Shown here in pieces: positions 38,123 to 47,909 of a DNA stretch of 58,205 nucleotides. Each line of letters opens with the position of its first letter. Within the stretch, counting starts at the first letter, position 1. Source of the stretch: an uncultured Methanobrevibacter sp. GTDB lineage: Archaea; Methanobacteriota; Methanobacteria; Methanobacteriales; Methanobacteriaceae. The position numbers and the translations under genes are program-made. Below the pieces are notes generated by a model, which was given only the letters and a program-made list of their open reading frames with translations, made no database searches and was not told where the DNA came from. The DNA is taken from positions 1 to 58,205 of the forward strand of contig NZ_CACYJE010000012.1 in NCBI RefSeq assembly GCF_902774605.1, given 5' to 3'.

Positions 38123-40624
38123 ATGGTTTTAGAAGAATTATTAGCCCCGGCAGGTTCATATGAAGTGTTGGTTATAGCAGTCAATGCAGGTGCTGATGCG
38201 GTTTACATTGCCGGCCAACAGTATGGTGCCCGGGCATATGCCAAGAATTTCACGATGGATGAGATTAAAAAGGCGGTCGAGTATGCTCATTTGAACGGCA
38301 GCAAAATCCATGTGACCGTGAATACCCTAATCAACAATTATGAGATAGTGGACGTGCTGAAATACCTGTTTGAATTGTATAAGATTGGCGTGGATGCGGT
38401 TATCGTACAGGATTTCGGTTTAATCTGGCTTTTGAAAACATTCATTCCTGATTTGGAGGTTCATGCCTCCACACAGATGGGATTGAACAACTACTCATCA
38501 TTCAAATGGGCCAGCAAGAACAATATCAAGCGTGTGGTGCTGCCAAGGGAAGTGAACATCGAGCAAATCAGACAGATCCATGACCAGCTTGCAAAAGACA
38601 ATATCAACATGGACATTGAAGTGTTCGGCCATGGGGCATTGTGCTATTGTGTCAGCGGAAAATGCTACATGTCATCTTATAACAGCGGCAGAAGCGGGAA
38701 TCGTGGAGCCTGCGCCCAGCCGTGCAGAAGGGAGTATCGCTTGAAGTATCGCGGATACAATATAGGCAACGGCTACCTGTTGTCAACCCATGACCTTGCA
38801 ACATACAATCACCTGCAGGAGATTTCAGATGCAGGGGTCAAGTCCCTGAAGCTGGAAGGCAGGATGAAATCCGGAGATTATATCGGAACCATCGTGAACA
38901 GTTACCGCAACCTCATTGACGGCAATGAGGGCGACTATAAGAAAGATTTGCACCTTGTTTTCAACAGACATTTCACTGACGGTTACATGATGGGGGATAA
39001 GCCGGGAGACGTTATGGGCAGAGGCCATTCAGGCCATGAGGGACTCTACATCGGAGACATCACAGACATTGACGGCACAAGGGTCACAATTGAAATCAAG
39101 AATAAGGAAATTCCGGTGATTCTTGAGCCTGGCGACGGTATTGCATTCAAGTATAACGGCAAGATCAAGGGGATTTATCTTGAAAACATCATCAAGCAGG
39201 ATGCAAATGAAATCATAATCGACACCACACGCCTAGTCAAGGTCGGAACTGAAGTCTTCATCAGCTACTCCAAATCCACACACGAGTACCTGAAGCAGTT
39301 CGAGAAGGAAACAATCAAGAACAATGTGGGAATAAGCCTATCCTTAACATGGGATGAGAACCTGAACCTCTACACTAAAGTGGAGTTTTATCTTGATGAT
39401 GAGCTAATCAATTTCCGCCATAAAACCTTGGATAAGTTTGAAAAGGCTAAAAACAAGCCGGTGACTGAGGAAATAATTGAAAAGCAGTTAGGAAAGACCG
39501 GAGGCACCCCATTCTATATTGAGAATATTCGCTTCAACAACATGCCAAATGACATTTTCATACCGATCGGTGAAATCAACCAGATCAGGCGTGAGATATT
39601 GGACAATGCCACAAGCCTGCTTATGAACCATTACACTCCAACCAAAAAGGCGGTCAAGGAGGTCAGGAAGAACCTGACCAAGTTCATTGAGGATTATGAG
39701 AATGACAAGGGCAAGGTGAAGAACAAGACTCCTAAACTATCCATTTTCATTGATGACATTGCACAGATTCGTGCCGCTTCAGGATTTGACTTGAAGAGAA
39801 TCTATTTTGACGGCAATTGCCATTACAATAATCCTGAAGATTACTTCGCTAACATTAAGGAGACATTGAAGAAGGGCAGTCTGATGGCTTCCCCCACCGA
39901 GTTCGTTTGGGTTTTATCATCATTCATTTCTGAGGAGGATGCCCTCAGGTGCAATGAGATTGTTGAAGAGTTGGAAAACGAGGGAATCATCATTTCAGTG
40001 ATGGGCGATTTTCCGGGAATGAGTGAAATATTCACCTGTCCCGTTTACGGCAACCATAACCTGAATGTCTGGAACAGTTTCTGCGTGCGGGACTTGAACG
40101 AGGCCGGTTTCAAGTCACTGATCCTATCATCCGAATTGTCCGGATCAGAGATTAAGGAGCTGCTTTTGAAAAACCATGACCGCAACATTGACCTGGAGAT
40201 GATTGTCAACGGCAACCTTGAGGTCATTGTGAGCAAGGATGATTTCACTAACCTTAATGACGGCAAGGATTTCATAATATCAAATGATGCCGATTACGCC
40301 ACACTGGAGGATAAGAAGCGTAAGAAGTTCAAGTATAAGGTGTTCTTTGACTATAACCGTCAAAGCCACATCATCAACAAGGATTGTCTCTGTTTGATTG
40401 AGGAAATCAATGAGATTAAGGGTTTCGGCATGGATTCGTTGATTCTTGACTGCAGATACTCTAATGAGAAGTACACTTCACAGATATTATCAATCTATAA
40501 TGAAAGCCTCCAGAACAAGGATGATGAGGAACTGACCAAGTTCAAATACCAGATTATGGATTTCTCACAGTCATACATAAACAAAGGCAATTATATTGAG
40601 GGCAGATTGCATGAGAATTCCTGA
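38123..40624 (+). CDS. U32 peptidase-family protein, first of a tandem pair
   Basis: An 833-residue protein of the U32 family, whose best studied members (TrhP, RlhA, UbiU/V) are Fe-S RNA or quinone hydroxylation factors rather than proteases. The core is at residues 1-~330: LLAPAGSYEVLVIAVNAGADAVY, HASTQMGLNNY, and the cysteine signature HGALCYCVSGKCYMSS ... SGNRGACAQPCR. The long remainder matches the RlhA-type C-terminal extension (DUF3656-like). AAGGTG precedes the ATG. The last bases overlap the second U32 gene by 14, so both are made together. RNA hydroxylation is the best guess. Confidence 0.87.
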   Translation: MVLEELLAPAGSYEVLVIAVNAGADAVYIAGQQYGARAYAKNFTMDEIKKAVEYAHLNGSKIHVTVNTLINNYEIVDVLKYLFELYKIGVDAVIVQDFGLIWLLKTFIPDLEVHASTQMGLNNYSSFKWASKNNIKRVVLPREVNIEQIRQIHDQLAKDNINMDIEVFGHGALCYCVSGKCYMSSYNSGRSGNRGACAQPCRREYRLKYRGYNIGNGYLLSTHDLATYNHLQEISDAGVKSLKLEGRMKSGDYIGTIVNSYRNLIDGNEGDYKKDLHLVFNRHFTDGYMMGDKPGDVMGRGHSGHEGLYIGDITDIDGTRVTIEIKNKEIPVILEPGDGIAFKYNGKIKGIYLENIIKQDANEIIIDTTRLVKVGTEVFISYSKSTHEYLKQFEKETIKNNVGISLSLTWDENLNLYTKVEFYLDDELINFRHKTLDKFEKAKNKPVTEEIIEKQLGKTGGTPFYIENIRFNNMPNDIFIPIGEINQIRREILDNATSLLMNHYTPTKKAVKEVRKNLTKFIEDYENDKGKVKNKTPKLSIFIDDIAQIRAASGFDLKRIYFDGNCHYNNPEDYFANIKETLKKGSLMASPTEFVWVLSSFISEEDALRCNEIVEELENEGIIISVMGDFPGMSEIFTCPVYGNHNLNVWNSFCVRDLNEAGFKSLILSSELSGSEIKELLLKNHDRNIDLEMIVNGNLEVIVSKDDFTNLNDGKDFIISNDADYATLEDKKRKKFKYKVFFDYNRQSHIINKDCLCLIEEINEIKGFGMDSLILDCRYSNEKYTSQILSIYNESLQNKDDEELTKFKYQIMDFSQSYINKGNYIEGRLHENS

Positions 40625-43028
40625 ATTGCTAGCGCCTGTCGGTTCAATGGAGCATCTGAAGGTGGCGATTAATGCGGGCGCCAGTTCGGTTTATCTTTCA
40701 GGCAAGAACTACGGTGCAAGGAAGTTTGCAGAGAACTTCACATTAGATGAAATCGAAAAGGCAGCAAACATTGCCCACCTGCACAACGTCAAGGTTTACG
40801 TTACCGTGAACACATTGATAAGGCAGGATGAGCTTGAAAGCGTGATGAATTACCTCTCAAAGCTATATTCAATCGGGGTTGACGCAGTCCTCATACAGGA
40901 TTTGGGGCTGATTGAGCTTATCAATAAGCACTTGCCGGGCCTGAAGATTCATGCCTCAACACAGCTTACCTGTGAAAACCAGCTGAAGCTTGATTATCTT
41001 GAAAGCAAGAACGTCAAAAGAGTTGTTCTTCCGCGTGAGATGAGGCATGATGAAATTGCAAATCTTAAAACAGGCATGGAACTTGAAATATTCGCTCATG
41101 GAGCATTATGCTACTCTTACTCAGGACAATGCCTGATGAGCAGTTTTAAAGGCGGAAGAAGCGGGAACCGTGGAACCTGTGCCCAGCCATGCCGTCAGAA
41201 ATATCGCATCGAAGGGATTAAAAAGCAGGACTATTACCTGTCCCCATGTGACTTGAGCCTATTCAATCAATTGAAAAGCATAGCGGAGTTGAACATCAAA
41301 TGCATCAAGATTGAAGGAAGGATGCGCTCCAAGGAATACCTCGCCATTGTCGTGAGCAATTACCGCAAAGCATTGAACAAGCTGAAAAGCGGAAAAACAA
41401 GCAATAGCGAAGAGATAAATCTGGTTTTCAATCGTGGATTCACCGAAGGACAATTCATGAACACCTCAAGGCGAAGCATTCGCTCAGGCCATATCGGATT
41501 AAGGATAGGGCATGTGGTTAAGAGCAGCAAAAATCAGATAGCAATACGGTTAAACGACCACATCACCACCATTCCCGAGAAAGGCGACGGGTTGCTGATA
41601 GTTAAAAACGACAAGGATTACGGTTTTGAAATATCTCAAAATCCAATCATAACAACATTGAACCATTTCAACAAGGGTAAAAATAAGCAAGTTAAAGATT
41701 TGACCCGTAAGAACAAGGTGTTGATTGTTAAAAAGGTATGGCAGAACAAGAGGAGTGATTTCAACCTTAACGAATCAGAGGTTTATTTAACTAAGCGCAA
41801 CAGCCTAACAAAGAAAGTTAGGGAAATTGAAAACAAGGGCGCAAGCTATGTCAAATCCAAGTTAATCCTCACATTTTCCCTTAAGAACAAGCATCCATTG
41901 CTGAAGGGCAGGCTGACACTAGCCAACCATAAGGTTGTTGAGGCTGAAGTTTTAAGCGACAAGGCATTTGAAAAGCCATTGAAGAAAAGCGTCAGTGCCG
42001 AAACCATTAAAAAGCAATTGTCTAAAACTGACAATTACCCATATGAGCTGACACAGACAAACATTAATTATGACGGTACATTATTCATCCCCATCAGCAA
42101 AATCAATGAGCTTAGAAGGAACCTGTTTGAAAGATTGGAAAATGAGGTCATTAACCTATACGCCCATAAGAACAAGAGGATTAGTTTGAAATACCTATTG
42201 AATGAATCTGAAGAAAGCGAGGTTAACTTATCCTATTATACTAATAATCTGGAACATCTGAAACATTTGGATAATGTTAAAAGAGTGTATTTGGAGATTC
42301 CCCCTCAGGATGACTCATTGGCTTACAGTGAAGAGGAATATAATCTCAACTACATGATCAGTTTCCTTAAGGAGGCATTTGAGATTTCCATGGGCAAGGA
42401 ATATGAGTTGATTTGGAAATGGCCAGACATCACTCATGACAAGCTGATTAGAACATTGAACAAAGTGAGAGGGATTCTAAATAAGATGCATTATAATCTT
42501 CCAATAATGAGCAGCAATTTCAATGGGGAGTACGCCTTTTACTCAATGAACATCACCAATGCTGAAGCAATCAACAGCCTTGACAATTACAGGGTCATAA
42601 CATTGTCTCCCGAGCTTAGGAAAAGCGATTATGAAGGCATCATCAAGCATTGCAATGCTCCTGAAAAGGTTGAAATGCTTGTCCAGGGGTCTGTCGAGCT
42701 GATGAAAACCAGGTATGACTTATTGTATGGCAATGAGAAAAAGCAGAATTATGGGAATTACCTGTTGGATAAAAACAGCAATAAGTATCCGATTCATAAA
42801 AGCATTTCAGGCGAGGAACTGATTGTTTTTGACAGCAATGAGCTTTCATTGATTGGGGAAATTGATTATCTGAAAAGTGTTGGATACCGCAATTTCTCAA
42901 TTGACGGCAGGTATAAGGATAATGACTATTATAGAATAATCGATGTTTATAATGAAGCCTTGAACGGCAATTACAATAGAAAAGAGCTTGAAAAATACAG
43001 TCGAAAAAATACTGTTGCTAATTTTTAG
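40611..43028 (+). CDS. U32 peptidase-family protein, second of a tandem pair
   Basis: An 805-residue paralog of the preceding gene. It keeps ELLAPVGSMEHLKVAINAGA, HASTQLTCENQL and the cysteine signature HGALCYSYSGQCLMSS ... SGNRGTCAQPCR, so the likely Fe-S ligands are intact. Its C-terminal extension is more lysine-rich than that of its partner. ATG 40611 is supported by GAGGG 9 bases upstream; an in-frame TTG at 40596 is less likely. The overlapping arrangement suggests the two proteins act together, perhaps as a heterodimer, as UbiU and UbiV do. Function and substrate are inferred only. Confidence 0.87.
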   Translation: MRIPELLAPVGSMEHLKVAINAGASSVYLSGKNYGARKFAENFTLDEIEKAANIAHLHNVKVYVTVNTLIRQDELESVMNYLSKLYSIGVDAVLIQDLGLIELINKHLPGLKIHASTQLTCENQLKLDYLESKNVKRVVLPREMRHDEIANLKTGMELEIFAHGALCYSYSGQCLMSSFKGGRSGNRGTCAQPCRQKYRIEGIKKQDYYLSPCDLSLFNQLKSIAELNIKCIKIEGRMRSKEYLAIVVSNYRKALNKLKSGKTSNSEEINLVFNRGFTEGQFMNTSRRSIRSGHIGLRIGHVVKSSKNQIAIRLNDHITTIPEKGDGLLIVKNDKDYGFEISQNPIITTLNHFNKGKNKQVKDLTRKNKVLIVKKVWQNKRSDFNLNESEVYLTKRNSLTKKVREIENKGASYVKSKLILTFSLKNKHPLLKGRLTLANHKVVEAEVLSDKAFEKPLKKSVSAETIKKQLSKTDNYPYELTQTNINYDGTLFIPISKINELRRNLFERLENEVINLYAHKNKRISLKYLLNESEESEVNLSYYTNNLEHLKHLDNVKRVYLEIPPQDDSLAYSEEEYNLNYMISFLKEAFEISMGKEYELIWKWPDITHDKLIRTLNKVRGILNKMHYNLPIMSSNFNGEYAFYSMNITNAEAINSLDNYRVITLSPELRKSDYEGIIKHCNAPEKVEMLVQGSVELMKTRYDLLYGNEKKQNYGNYLLDKNSNKYPIHKSISGEELIVFDSNELSLIGEIDYLKSVGYRNFSIDGRYKDNDYYRIIDVYNEALNGNYNRKELEKYSRKNTVANF

Positions 43029-43036
43029 GAATACTA

Positions 43037-43049
43037 ATCACGCGCTCTC
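43037..43049 (+). promoter_or_regulatory. Motif ATCACGCGCTCTC upstream of the MutS-like gene
   Basis: Matches the motif upstream of mcm (31017-31029) at 12 of 13 bases. It stands just upstream of an AT-rich TATA-like run (43061-43080), 60 bases before the start codon. Confidence 0.4.
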
Positions 43050-43109
43050 GGCAAAGTTAGAATATATTAAAATTATATAATTAATATTCATGAATAGGGT
43101 TTGGTAAAA

Positions 43110-45035
43110 ATGAAAGGAGAAAGAATTACATTGCAGAATATCAAAGGAATAGGGGATAAAATCTCCGAGAAAATATTGAATAGCGTTGGAGGCGAAGAGG
43201 AACTTCAGAAAATTGTTGAAAATGTTGATGTTGAAAAGATTTCATCAATTGAAGGCATAAGCCAACGCAAGGCTATTGAAATAATGAATCAACTGTTGAA
43301 CAATCCAGAATACGAGTTCATCAAAAGCGACCGTGCAATGGAACTTTACGAGGACATCATAAACAAGATCTTATCATATTCCAACACTTCCTATTCCAAA
43401 AACAGAATCCTGCTGCTTTCTCCATCAAAGGATATCGACAAGATTAATTCACAATTGGATTTTGTGATGAATGCCAAGGAGCATGTCTCCCAATTGCCAA
43501 TCATTAAGCTGAGGGGACTTATGAAGAACCTGAAGGAGGTTGAAGAGGCAAAGCCAGAGTATGATCCAAGCAAGGTGATTCTTGTGGAAAGTGCAGAGGA
43601 CAATTCCTACCTTACTGATTTGGGCTTGAATCAATATTACCCTATTCTTACAGCCAATGATTCCCCATTGCTTCAGGAGGAGATGAGGAATTATGATTTG
43701 GTATTCTATGTTTACTCCCAGGGGATTCTTGACTTTGAGGGAATGCCCAATGTGATTATGGTAAGCATTGATGACAATGACTATGAAATCGTTCCCGAAA
43801 AGATCATCAATTTCTTCATACAGAACAAGGACTTGTTCACTCGGGTTCATGAAATCCAAAAGATCAGAAATAAGGAAAGTGTCCTTGGAGACATCATTCC
43901 CATCATTGATGAAGTAAACATCATTGACAAGAGGGAAGTGGATATTGAGGAACTTGTCCTTTCACTTAAGGATGAGATGGATGATGAGTTGGAAAAATCC
44001 ATCAAACAAGTTGACCTTGAGGGAGATGAAATACTCAACCTATTAAACAATAACTTCCCTGAAAAGATTAGCAAAATATTTGATGAAATTATAAGCAAAC
44101 GTAAGGAAATCATCAGGGAAAAAACTGGGATGAGTTTTGACCCATACCTCAGGACATACCCCATTAAAATTGACGAATCCGAAATTCAAAGAGTAACCCT
44201 GGAACAATCCTCAAAAAAAGAAAACGACATTTTTGACATTAAAAAGACTGCTGCAATAGAATTGAACTCAATAAAAGAAAAAGCGATTGCAGAAGTTGAG
44301 GATGCAATAAGATTTGATTATGAATTCAGTTTAGGAAGCTTTGCATACGAATATGACCTATGCAGACCGGAATTCAGCGAAGACATAAAGCTAAACGGAG
44401 CACTTCACCTGGAACTGGCACTTGAAAAAGACAAGGACCATGTTCAGAAAGTTGATTACCAATTGACAAGAAATGAAAACATCGCATTGCTGACAGGAGC
44501 AAACAGCGGAGGTAAAACCACACTGCTGGAGACACTGACCCAAATATCAATCATGGCACAGATGGGTCTACCAGTAAGTGCGGACAGTGCCGAAATTAAG
44601 CTACTCGATGAAATCTACCATTTCTCAAAGAAAAGATCACTTGATGCAGGAGCATTCGAATCATTCTTAAACGTGTTCATACCAATCGTCACCACAGATA
44701 GTGAAAAGTTAGTATTGTTAGATGAACTTGAAGGAATAACTGAACTCGATGCAGCCGTTAAAATCATATCCACTTTCATCGATATGATTAAAGAATCCAA
44801 TTCTTATGGTGTGATTGTCACTCATATGGCAAGGGAACTAATGAACTACACCGACATACGCGTTGACGGTATTGAAGCAAAAGGATTAGATGAAAACTAT
44901 AATCTGATTGTGGATAGAACCCCTAAAATGAATTTCCTTGCAAAAAGTACACCGGAATTAATTCTTAAAAGAATATATGAAAAATCAGATGATGATTTGA
45001 AAGCGGTATATGCTAGGATTTTAGAGAAATTCTAA
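43110..45035 (+). CDS. MutS-family ATPase with N-terminal helix-hairpin-helix
   Basis: A 641-residue protein. Residues 1-~60 contain helix-hairpin-helix elements (LQNIKGIGDKISEKILNSVG; ISSIEGISQRKAIEIMNQLL), a DNA-binding module. A middle helical region follows. The C-terminal third is the MutS ABC ATPase: TGANSGGKTTLLETL (Walker A), LDEIYHFS, and VLLDELEGITELDAA (Walker B). There is no Smr nuclease domain and no mismatch-binding domain I, so it is a MutS2-like archaeal relative (COG1193 type), not a classical MutS. Start ATG 43110 is preferred to TTG 43101. It probably acts on DNA branch or recombination intermediates. Confidence 0.85.
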   Translation: MKGERITLQNIKGIGDKISEKILNSVGGEEELQKIVENVDVEKISSIEGISQRKAIEIMNQLLNNPEYEFIKSDRAMELYEDIINKILSYSNTSYSKNRILLLSPSKDIDKINSQLDFVMNAKEHVSQLPIIKLRGLMKNLKEVEEAKPEYDPSKVILVESAEDNSYLTDLGLNQYYPILTANDSPLLQEEMRNYDLVFYVYSQGILDFEGMPNVIMVSIDDNDYEIVPEKIINFFIQNKDLFTRVHEIQKIRNKESVLGDIIPIIDEVNIIDKREVDIEELVLSLKDEMDDELEKSIKQVDLEGDEILNLLNNNFPEKISKIFDEIISKRKEIIREKTGMSFDPYLRTYPIKIDESEIQRVTLEQSSKKENDIFDIKKTAAIELNSIKEKAIAEVEDAIRFDYEFSLGSFAYEYDLCRPEFSEDIKLNGALHLELALEKDKDHVQKVDYQLTRNENIALLTGANSGGKTTLLETLTQISIMAQMGLPVSADSAEIKLLDEIYHFSKKRSLDAGAFESFLNVFIPIVTTDSEKLVLLDELEGITELDAAVKIISTFIDMIKESNSYGVIVTHMARELMNYTDIRVDGIEAKGLDENYNLIVDRTPKMNFLAKSTPELILKRIYEKSDDDLKAVYARILEKF

Positions 45036-45067
45036 AAACTCATATACTACTTTTTACTATTTATTAT

Positions 45068-46723
45068 ATGATGAAAGTTATACCCAATGCCCGAAATGAG
45101 GAGATGAAACGGTTAAATGAAATTTACCAGGTTCTGAAAAAGAACGATTTTGGTTATTTAATCGAAGAAAATACTTTTTTTAAAAAATTCCCATTTCTCA
45201 GAAATCGTAAAGCTGAAAAGGAAGGATTATTCCCAGATAAATCAATTCCAATTAGGATAAGGAAGGTATTTGAAGAATTGGGTCCAGCTTATATCAAATT
45301 AGGCCAGATGTTAAGTACACGGCCGGACCTTGTTGGCATTGAGATTGCAGAGGAGCTTGAAAGTTTAAGGGACAATACTCCAACAACACCATTCAGTGAA
45401 ATGAAAAAGGTAATTGAATCCGAGCTGCAAAAACCCATCGAGGAGGTCTACTCTGAAATTGAAGAAACACCAATTGGTTCCGCTTCAATAGGTCAGGTGT
45501 ACAGGGCTAGGCTTAAAGATTCAAATGAGGAAGTGGCGATTAAAGTTCAAAAGCCCAATTCACGGGAAATTATCGAATCTGATGTAAAGATAATGAAATT
45601 TCTAGCGAACCGTATTGATAAATACCTATTGCAGATGAAATCATTTAACCTCCCGGCAATGGCATCGGAATTTGAAAGGTCCATATTTAAGGAAATCAAT
45701 TACATGGACGAAGTGATGAACATGGAAAACCTTTCAAGAAACTTTAAAAACACATCCTACATCAAGATACCCAAGGCGTATACTGACTACTGTACAAGCA
45801 AGCTCATCACTATGGAACTTATAAAAGGAATGGAAGTTTCAGAATTGATTGTGGGAAATTATCCTGAAATCAACAAGAAAAAAATAGCGCAGTACGGCCT
45901 GAAATCCTATTTTAAACAGATTATGACTGATGGATTTTTCCATGCAGACCCCCATCCTGGAAACCTGATTGTAACCCCTGACCAGAAATTATGCTATATA
46001 GATATGGGGATGATGGGAATATTGAATGACGACTTTAAGGAGAATCTTGCAGAGCTCATACTTCTTTTGATTAGTGGAAACACCAATAACATCATCAAAC
46101 AGCTGATTTATATGGACATAATCACTCAATCACAGAACACCGATGAGCTGAAGGCTGATGTTGATGATTTGTTGCACAGGTATTATGGTGCCGAATTGAA
46201 AAATATGGACGGTGCGCTGGAAGACCTGCTCAACACCATGATTAAAAATGGAGTGACACTTCCAAGGGAATTCATCATGATCGGTCGGGGAATCTCCCTG
46301 ATTGAGGATGCAGGAAGGAAACTGGATCCTGAATTCAATGCCGCAACAGAATTGAAGAAGCTCTCACGTAAAATTGTGATAAACAAGTATAAGCCGGAAA
46401 GGCTAGCGAAAGTGGGCTTGAATTATCTGTTGCAGATAGAGCACTTGGCAAAGGATTTGCCGGATACAATCAATAGCACAATCTCCAAACTTGAAGAGGG
46501 AAACATTGAAGTCAACATAAAACTCCAGGACATCAGTGAGTTGACCAATCAGTTATCAGTTTCATTAATCGTGTCTGCATTGCTTGTTGGATCTTCACTG
46601 GCGATACTTTCAGAGAAAGGCCCTCAATTATGGGGCATGCCTGCACTTGGGTTGGTTGGATTCGTTTTCAGTGCAGTGCTTGGAGTGTATCTTGTTATTG
46701 AGTACATGATAGAAAGAGAATGA
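45068..46723 (+). CDS. ABC1/UbiB-family atypical kinase
   Basis: A 551-residue member of the ABC1/ADCK/UbiB family, ATPase-like kinases linked in other organisms to isoprenoid-quinone metabolism. Motifs: GPAYIKLGQMLSTRPDLVG (KxGQ), GSASIGQVYRARL and VAIKVQKPN (Lys), FHADPHPGNLIV (catalytic), CYIDMGMMG (DxG). The C-terminus has two membrane helices (LSVSLIVSALLVGSSLAILS; LVGFVFSAVLGVYLVIEYM). Methanogens lack ubiquinone, so the target is likely another membrane isoprenoid, which is inference. No obvious operon partner; 33 bases from the MutS-like gene. Confidence 0.9.
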   Translation: MMKVIPNARNEEMKRLNEIYQVLKKNDFGYLIEENTFFKKFPFLRNRKAEKEGLFPDKSIPIRIRKVFEELGPAYIKLGQMLSTRPDLVGIEIAEELESLRDNTPTTPFSEMKKVIESELQKPIEEVYSEIEETPIGSASIGQVYRARLKDSNEEVAIKVQKPNSREIIESDVKIMKFLANRIDKYLLQMKSFNLPAMASEFERSIFKEINYMDEVMNMENLSRNFKNTSYIKIPKAYTDYCTSKLITMELIKGMEVSELIVGNYPEINKKKIAQYGLKSYFKQIMTDGFFHADPHPGNLIVTPDQKLCYIDMGMMGILNDDFKENLAELILLLISGNTNNIIKQLIYMDIITQSQNTDELKADVDDLLHRYYGAELKNMDGALEDLLNTMIKNGVTLPREFIMIGRGISLIEDAGRKLDPEFNAATELKKLSRKIVINKYKPERLAKVGLNYLLQIEHLAKDLPDTINSTISKLEEGNIEVNIKLQDISELTNQLSVSLIVSALLVGSSLAILSEKGPQLWGMPALGLVGFVFSAVLGVYLVIEYMIERE

Positions 46724-46936
46724 ATTTTTTATTAAGAAATTAGATTTGAAATTGAAATATAAACACGATTAAATATTCGAAAATCATGGAATATATAGTT
46801 TTTCGAGCGTAAGTACTCGCTTGCATCTTTAAATAATGAAAAAGATAAAAAAAAGCATTTTTTTGAAAAAATAACAGTAAACCTTTCATTCAATTATACA
46901 ATAGGCCAATAATGTGGATGTTTGATTCATCGCCAC

Positions 46937-47530
46937 TTAAGCCTTGGGTTTAATTCCATCATACATCAAGTCTATCAAGTCATCAGCATAATGATTTGTT
47001 TTGAAATCCAAATCATGATTATACACTTTCCATAATATCACAGACTGGAACAGCATGCCGAAACACATTATAGCCACCGATTTAGGATTCACTTCCCTTA
47101 TTATGCCTTTTTCCATTTTTATTTTGAAGAACTCCTCCAACTTGTTCAATACCACATCAGTTATGTTGGATATGAGAATCTTTTTCTCAGGATCTGCCCT
47201 GACTTCCTCCATGGCAATCCTCAATATGCTTAAATCTTCTTCTGAAAGATTCAAAATCCCGAAAAATGAAATTTTAAGGTACTCTTCAATTTCGTCATCC
47301 TCTTCAAACTCAAAGATTTCCTCCAACTTACTGATTAAGATCTGCCGATAATACTCCTTTGTAGCTTCAACCAGATTCTTCTTGTTGGTGAAGTTTCTGA
47401 AAATGGTTACTTCATTAACTCCTGCCTTGGCAGATATTTTCTTGGTTGTTGCTTTGGCAAAACCTTCCTCCTGAAGGATTTCAAAAGTTGCCTTTATGAT
47501 TTTCTCGTCGGTGCTACTATATTCCTTCAT
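46937..47530 (-). CDS. TetR/AcrR-family transcriptional regulator
   Basis: A 197-residue one-component regulator. The N-terminal helix-turn-helix is clear (FAKATTKKISAKAGVNEVTIF, then RNFTNKKNLVEATKEYY); the remaining helices would bind an unknown ligand. Start is ATG 47530 (KEYSSTDEKII) or two codons upstream. No efflux or enzyme gene is divergent from it within 350 bases, so its target cannot be guessed from context. Confidence 0.9.
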   Translation of the reverse strand: MKEYSSTDEKIIKATFEILQEEGFAKATTKKISAKAGVNEVTIFRNFTNKKNLVEATKEYYRQILISKLEEIFEFEEDDEIEEYLKISFFGILNLSEEDLSILRIAMEEVRADPEKKILISNITDVVLNKLEEFFKIKMEKGIIREVNPKSVAIMCFGMLFQSVILWKVYNHDLDFKTNHYADDLIDLMYDGIKPKA

Positions 47531-47909
47531 AATCATAATTATATTTCTAATCCTATATATAATTCAACATATCCAACGGTTGATTAAACATTTTTTGAAA
47601 AATGCCTAAATTTGAATGTCATTTATGCCCAACAATCAAATTATTGAAATAACATGGTTCATAACCCATATTGTCAAGTTGATAATGAGTTGGTTTTAAG
47701 AACTCTTGCAGTTAATGTAATGCAAGTGCCACCTAATCATATATGAGTGCAACATGCCCATTCTAATCAAACGGAAAATTAATTATCCGATAGGTTTTGA
47801 ACCCCGCCCATCATGTCGAATGCTTGAAAATATCTTCAGCCGATTTTGCAAAACCTCACCTAACCCTAACGGGCAAGACGCTAAAAAAAGAAAAAAAATG
47901 GGTTTAATG
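47531..47909. other. Intergenic region without a recognised gene
   Basis: About 380 bases. The part at 47780-47880 is clearly richer in G+C than the surroundings and contains an inverted repeat (AGGTTTTG near 47791, CAAAACCT near 47849) but no tRNA fold that I can close. A T-rich end for the gene at 47910 is seen on the reverse strand. Confidence 0.45.

Noticed and set aside
46800-46830. Small inverted repeat TTTTTCGAGCGTAAGTACTCGC after the ABC1 kinase gene
   Set aside because: Only 4-bp arms can pair, and there is no T-run of the right kind; it is too weak to call a terminator.
47780-47810. GGTTCAAAACC that resembles a tRNA T-arm on the reverse strand
   Set aside because: No 7-base loop with 5-bp stem and no acceptor or anticodon stem can be formed around it.
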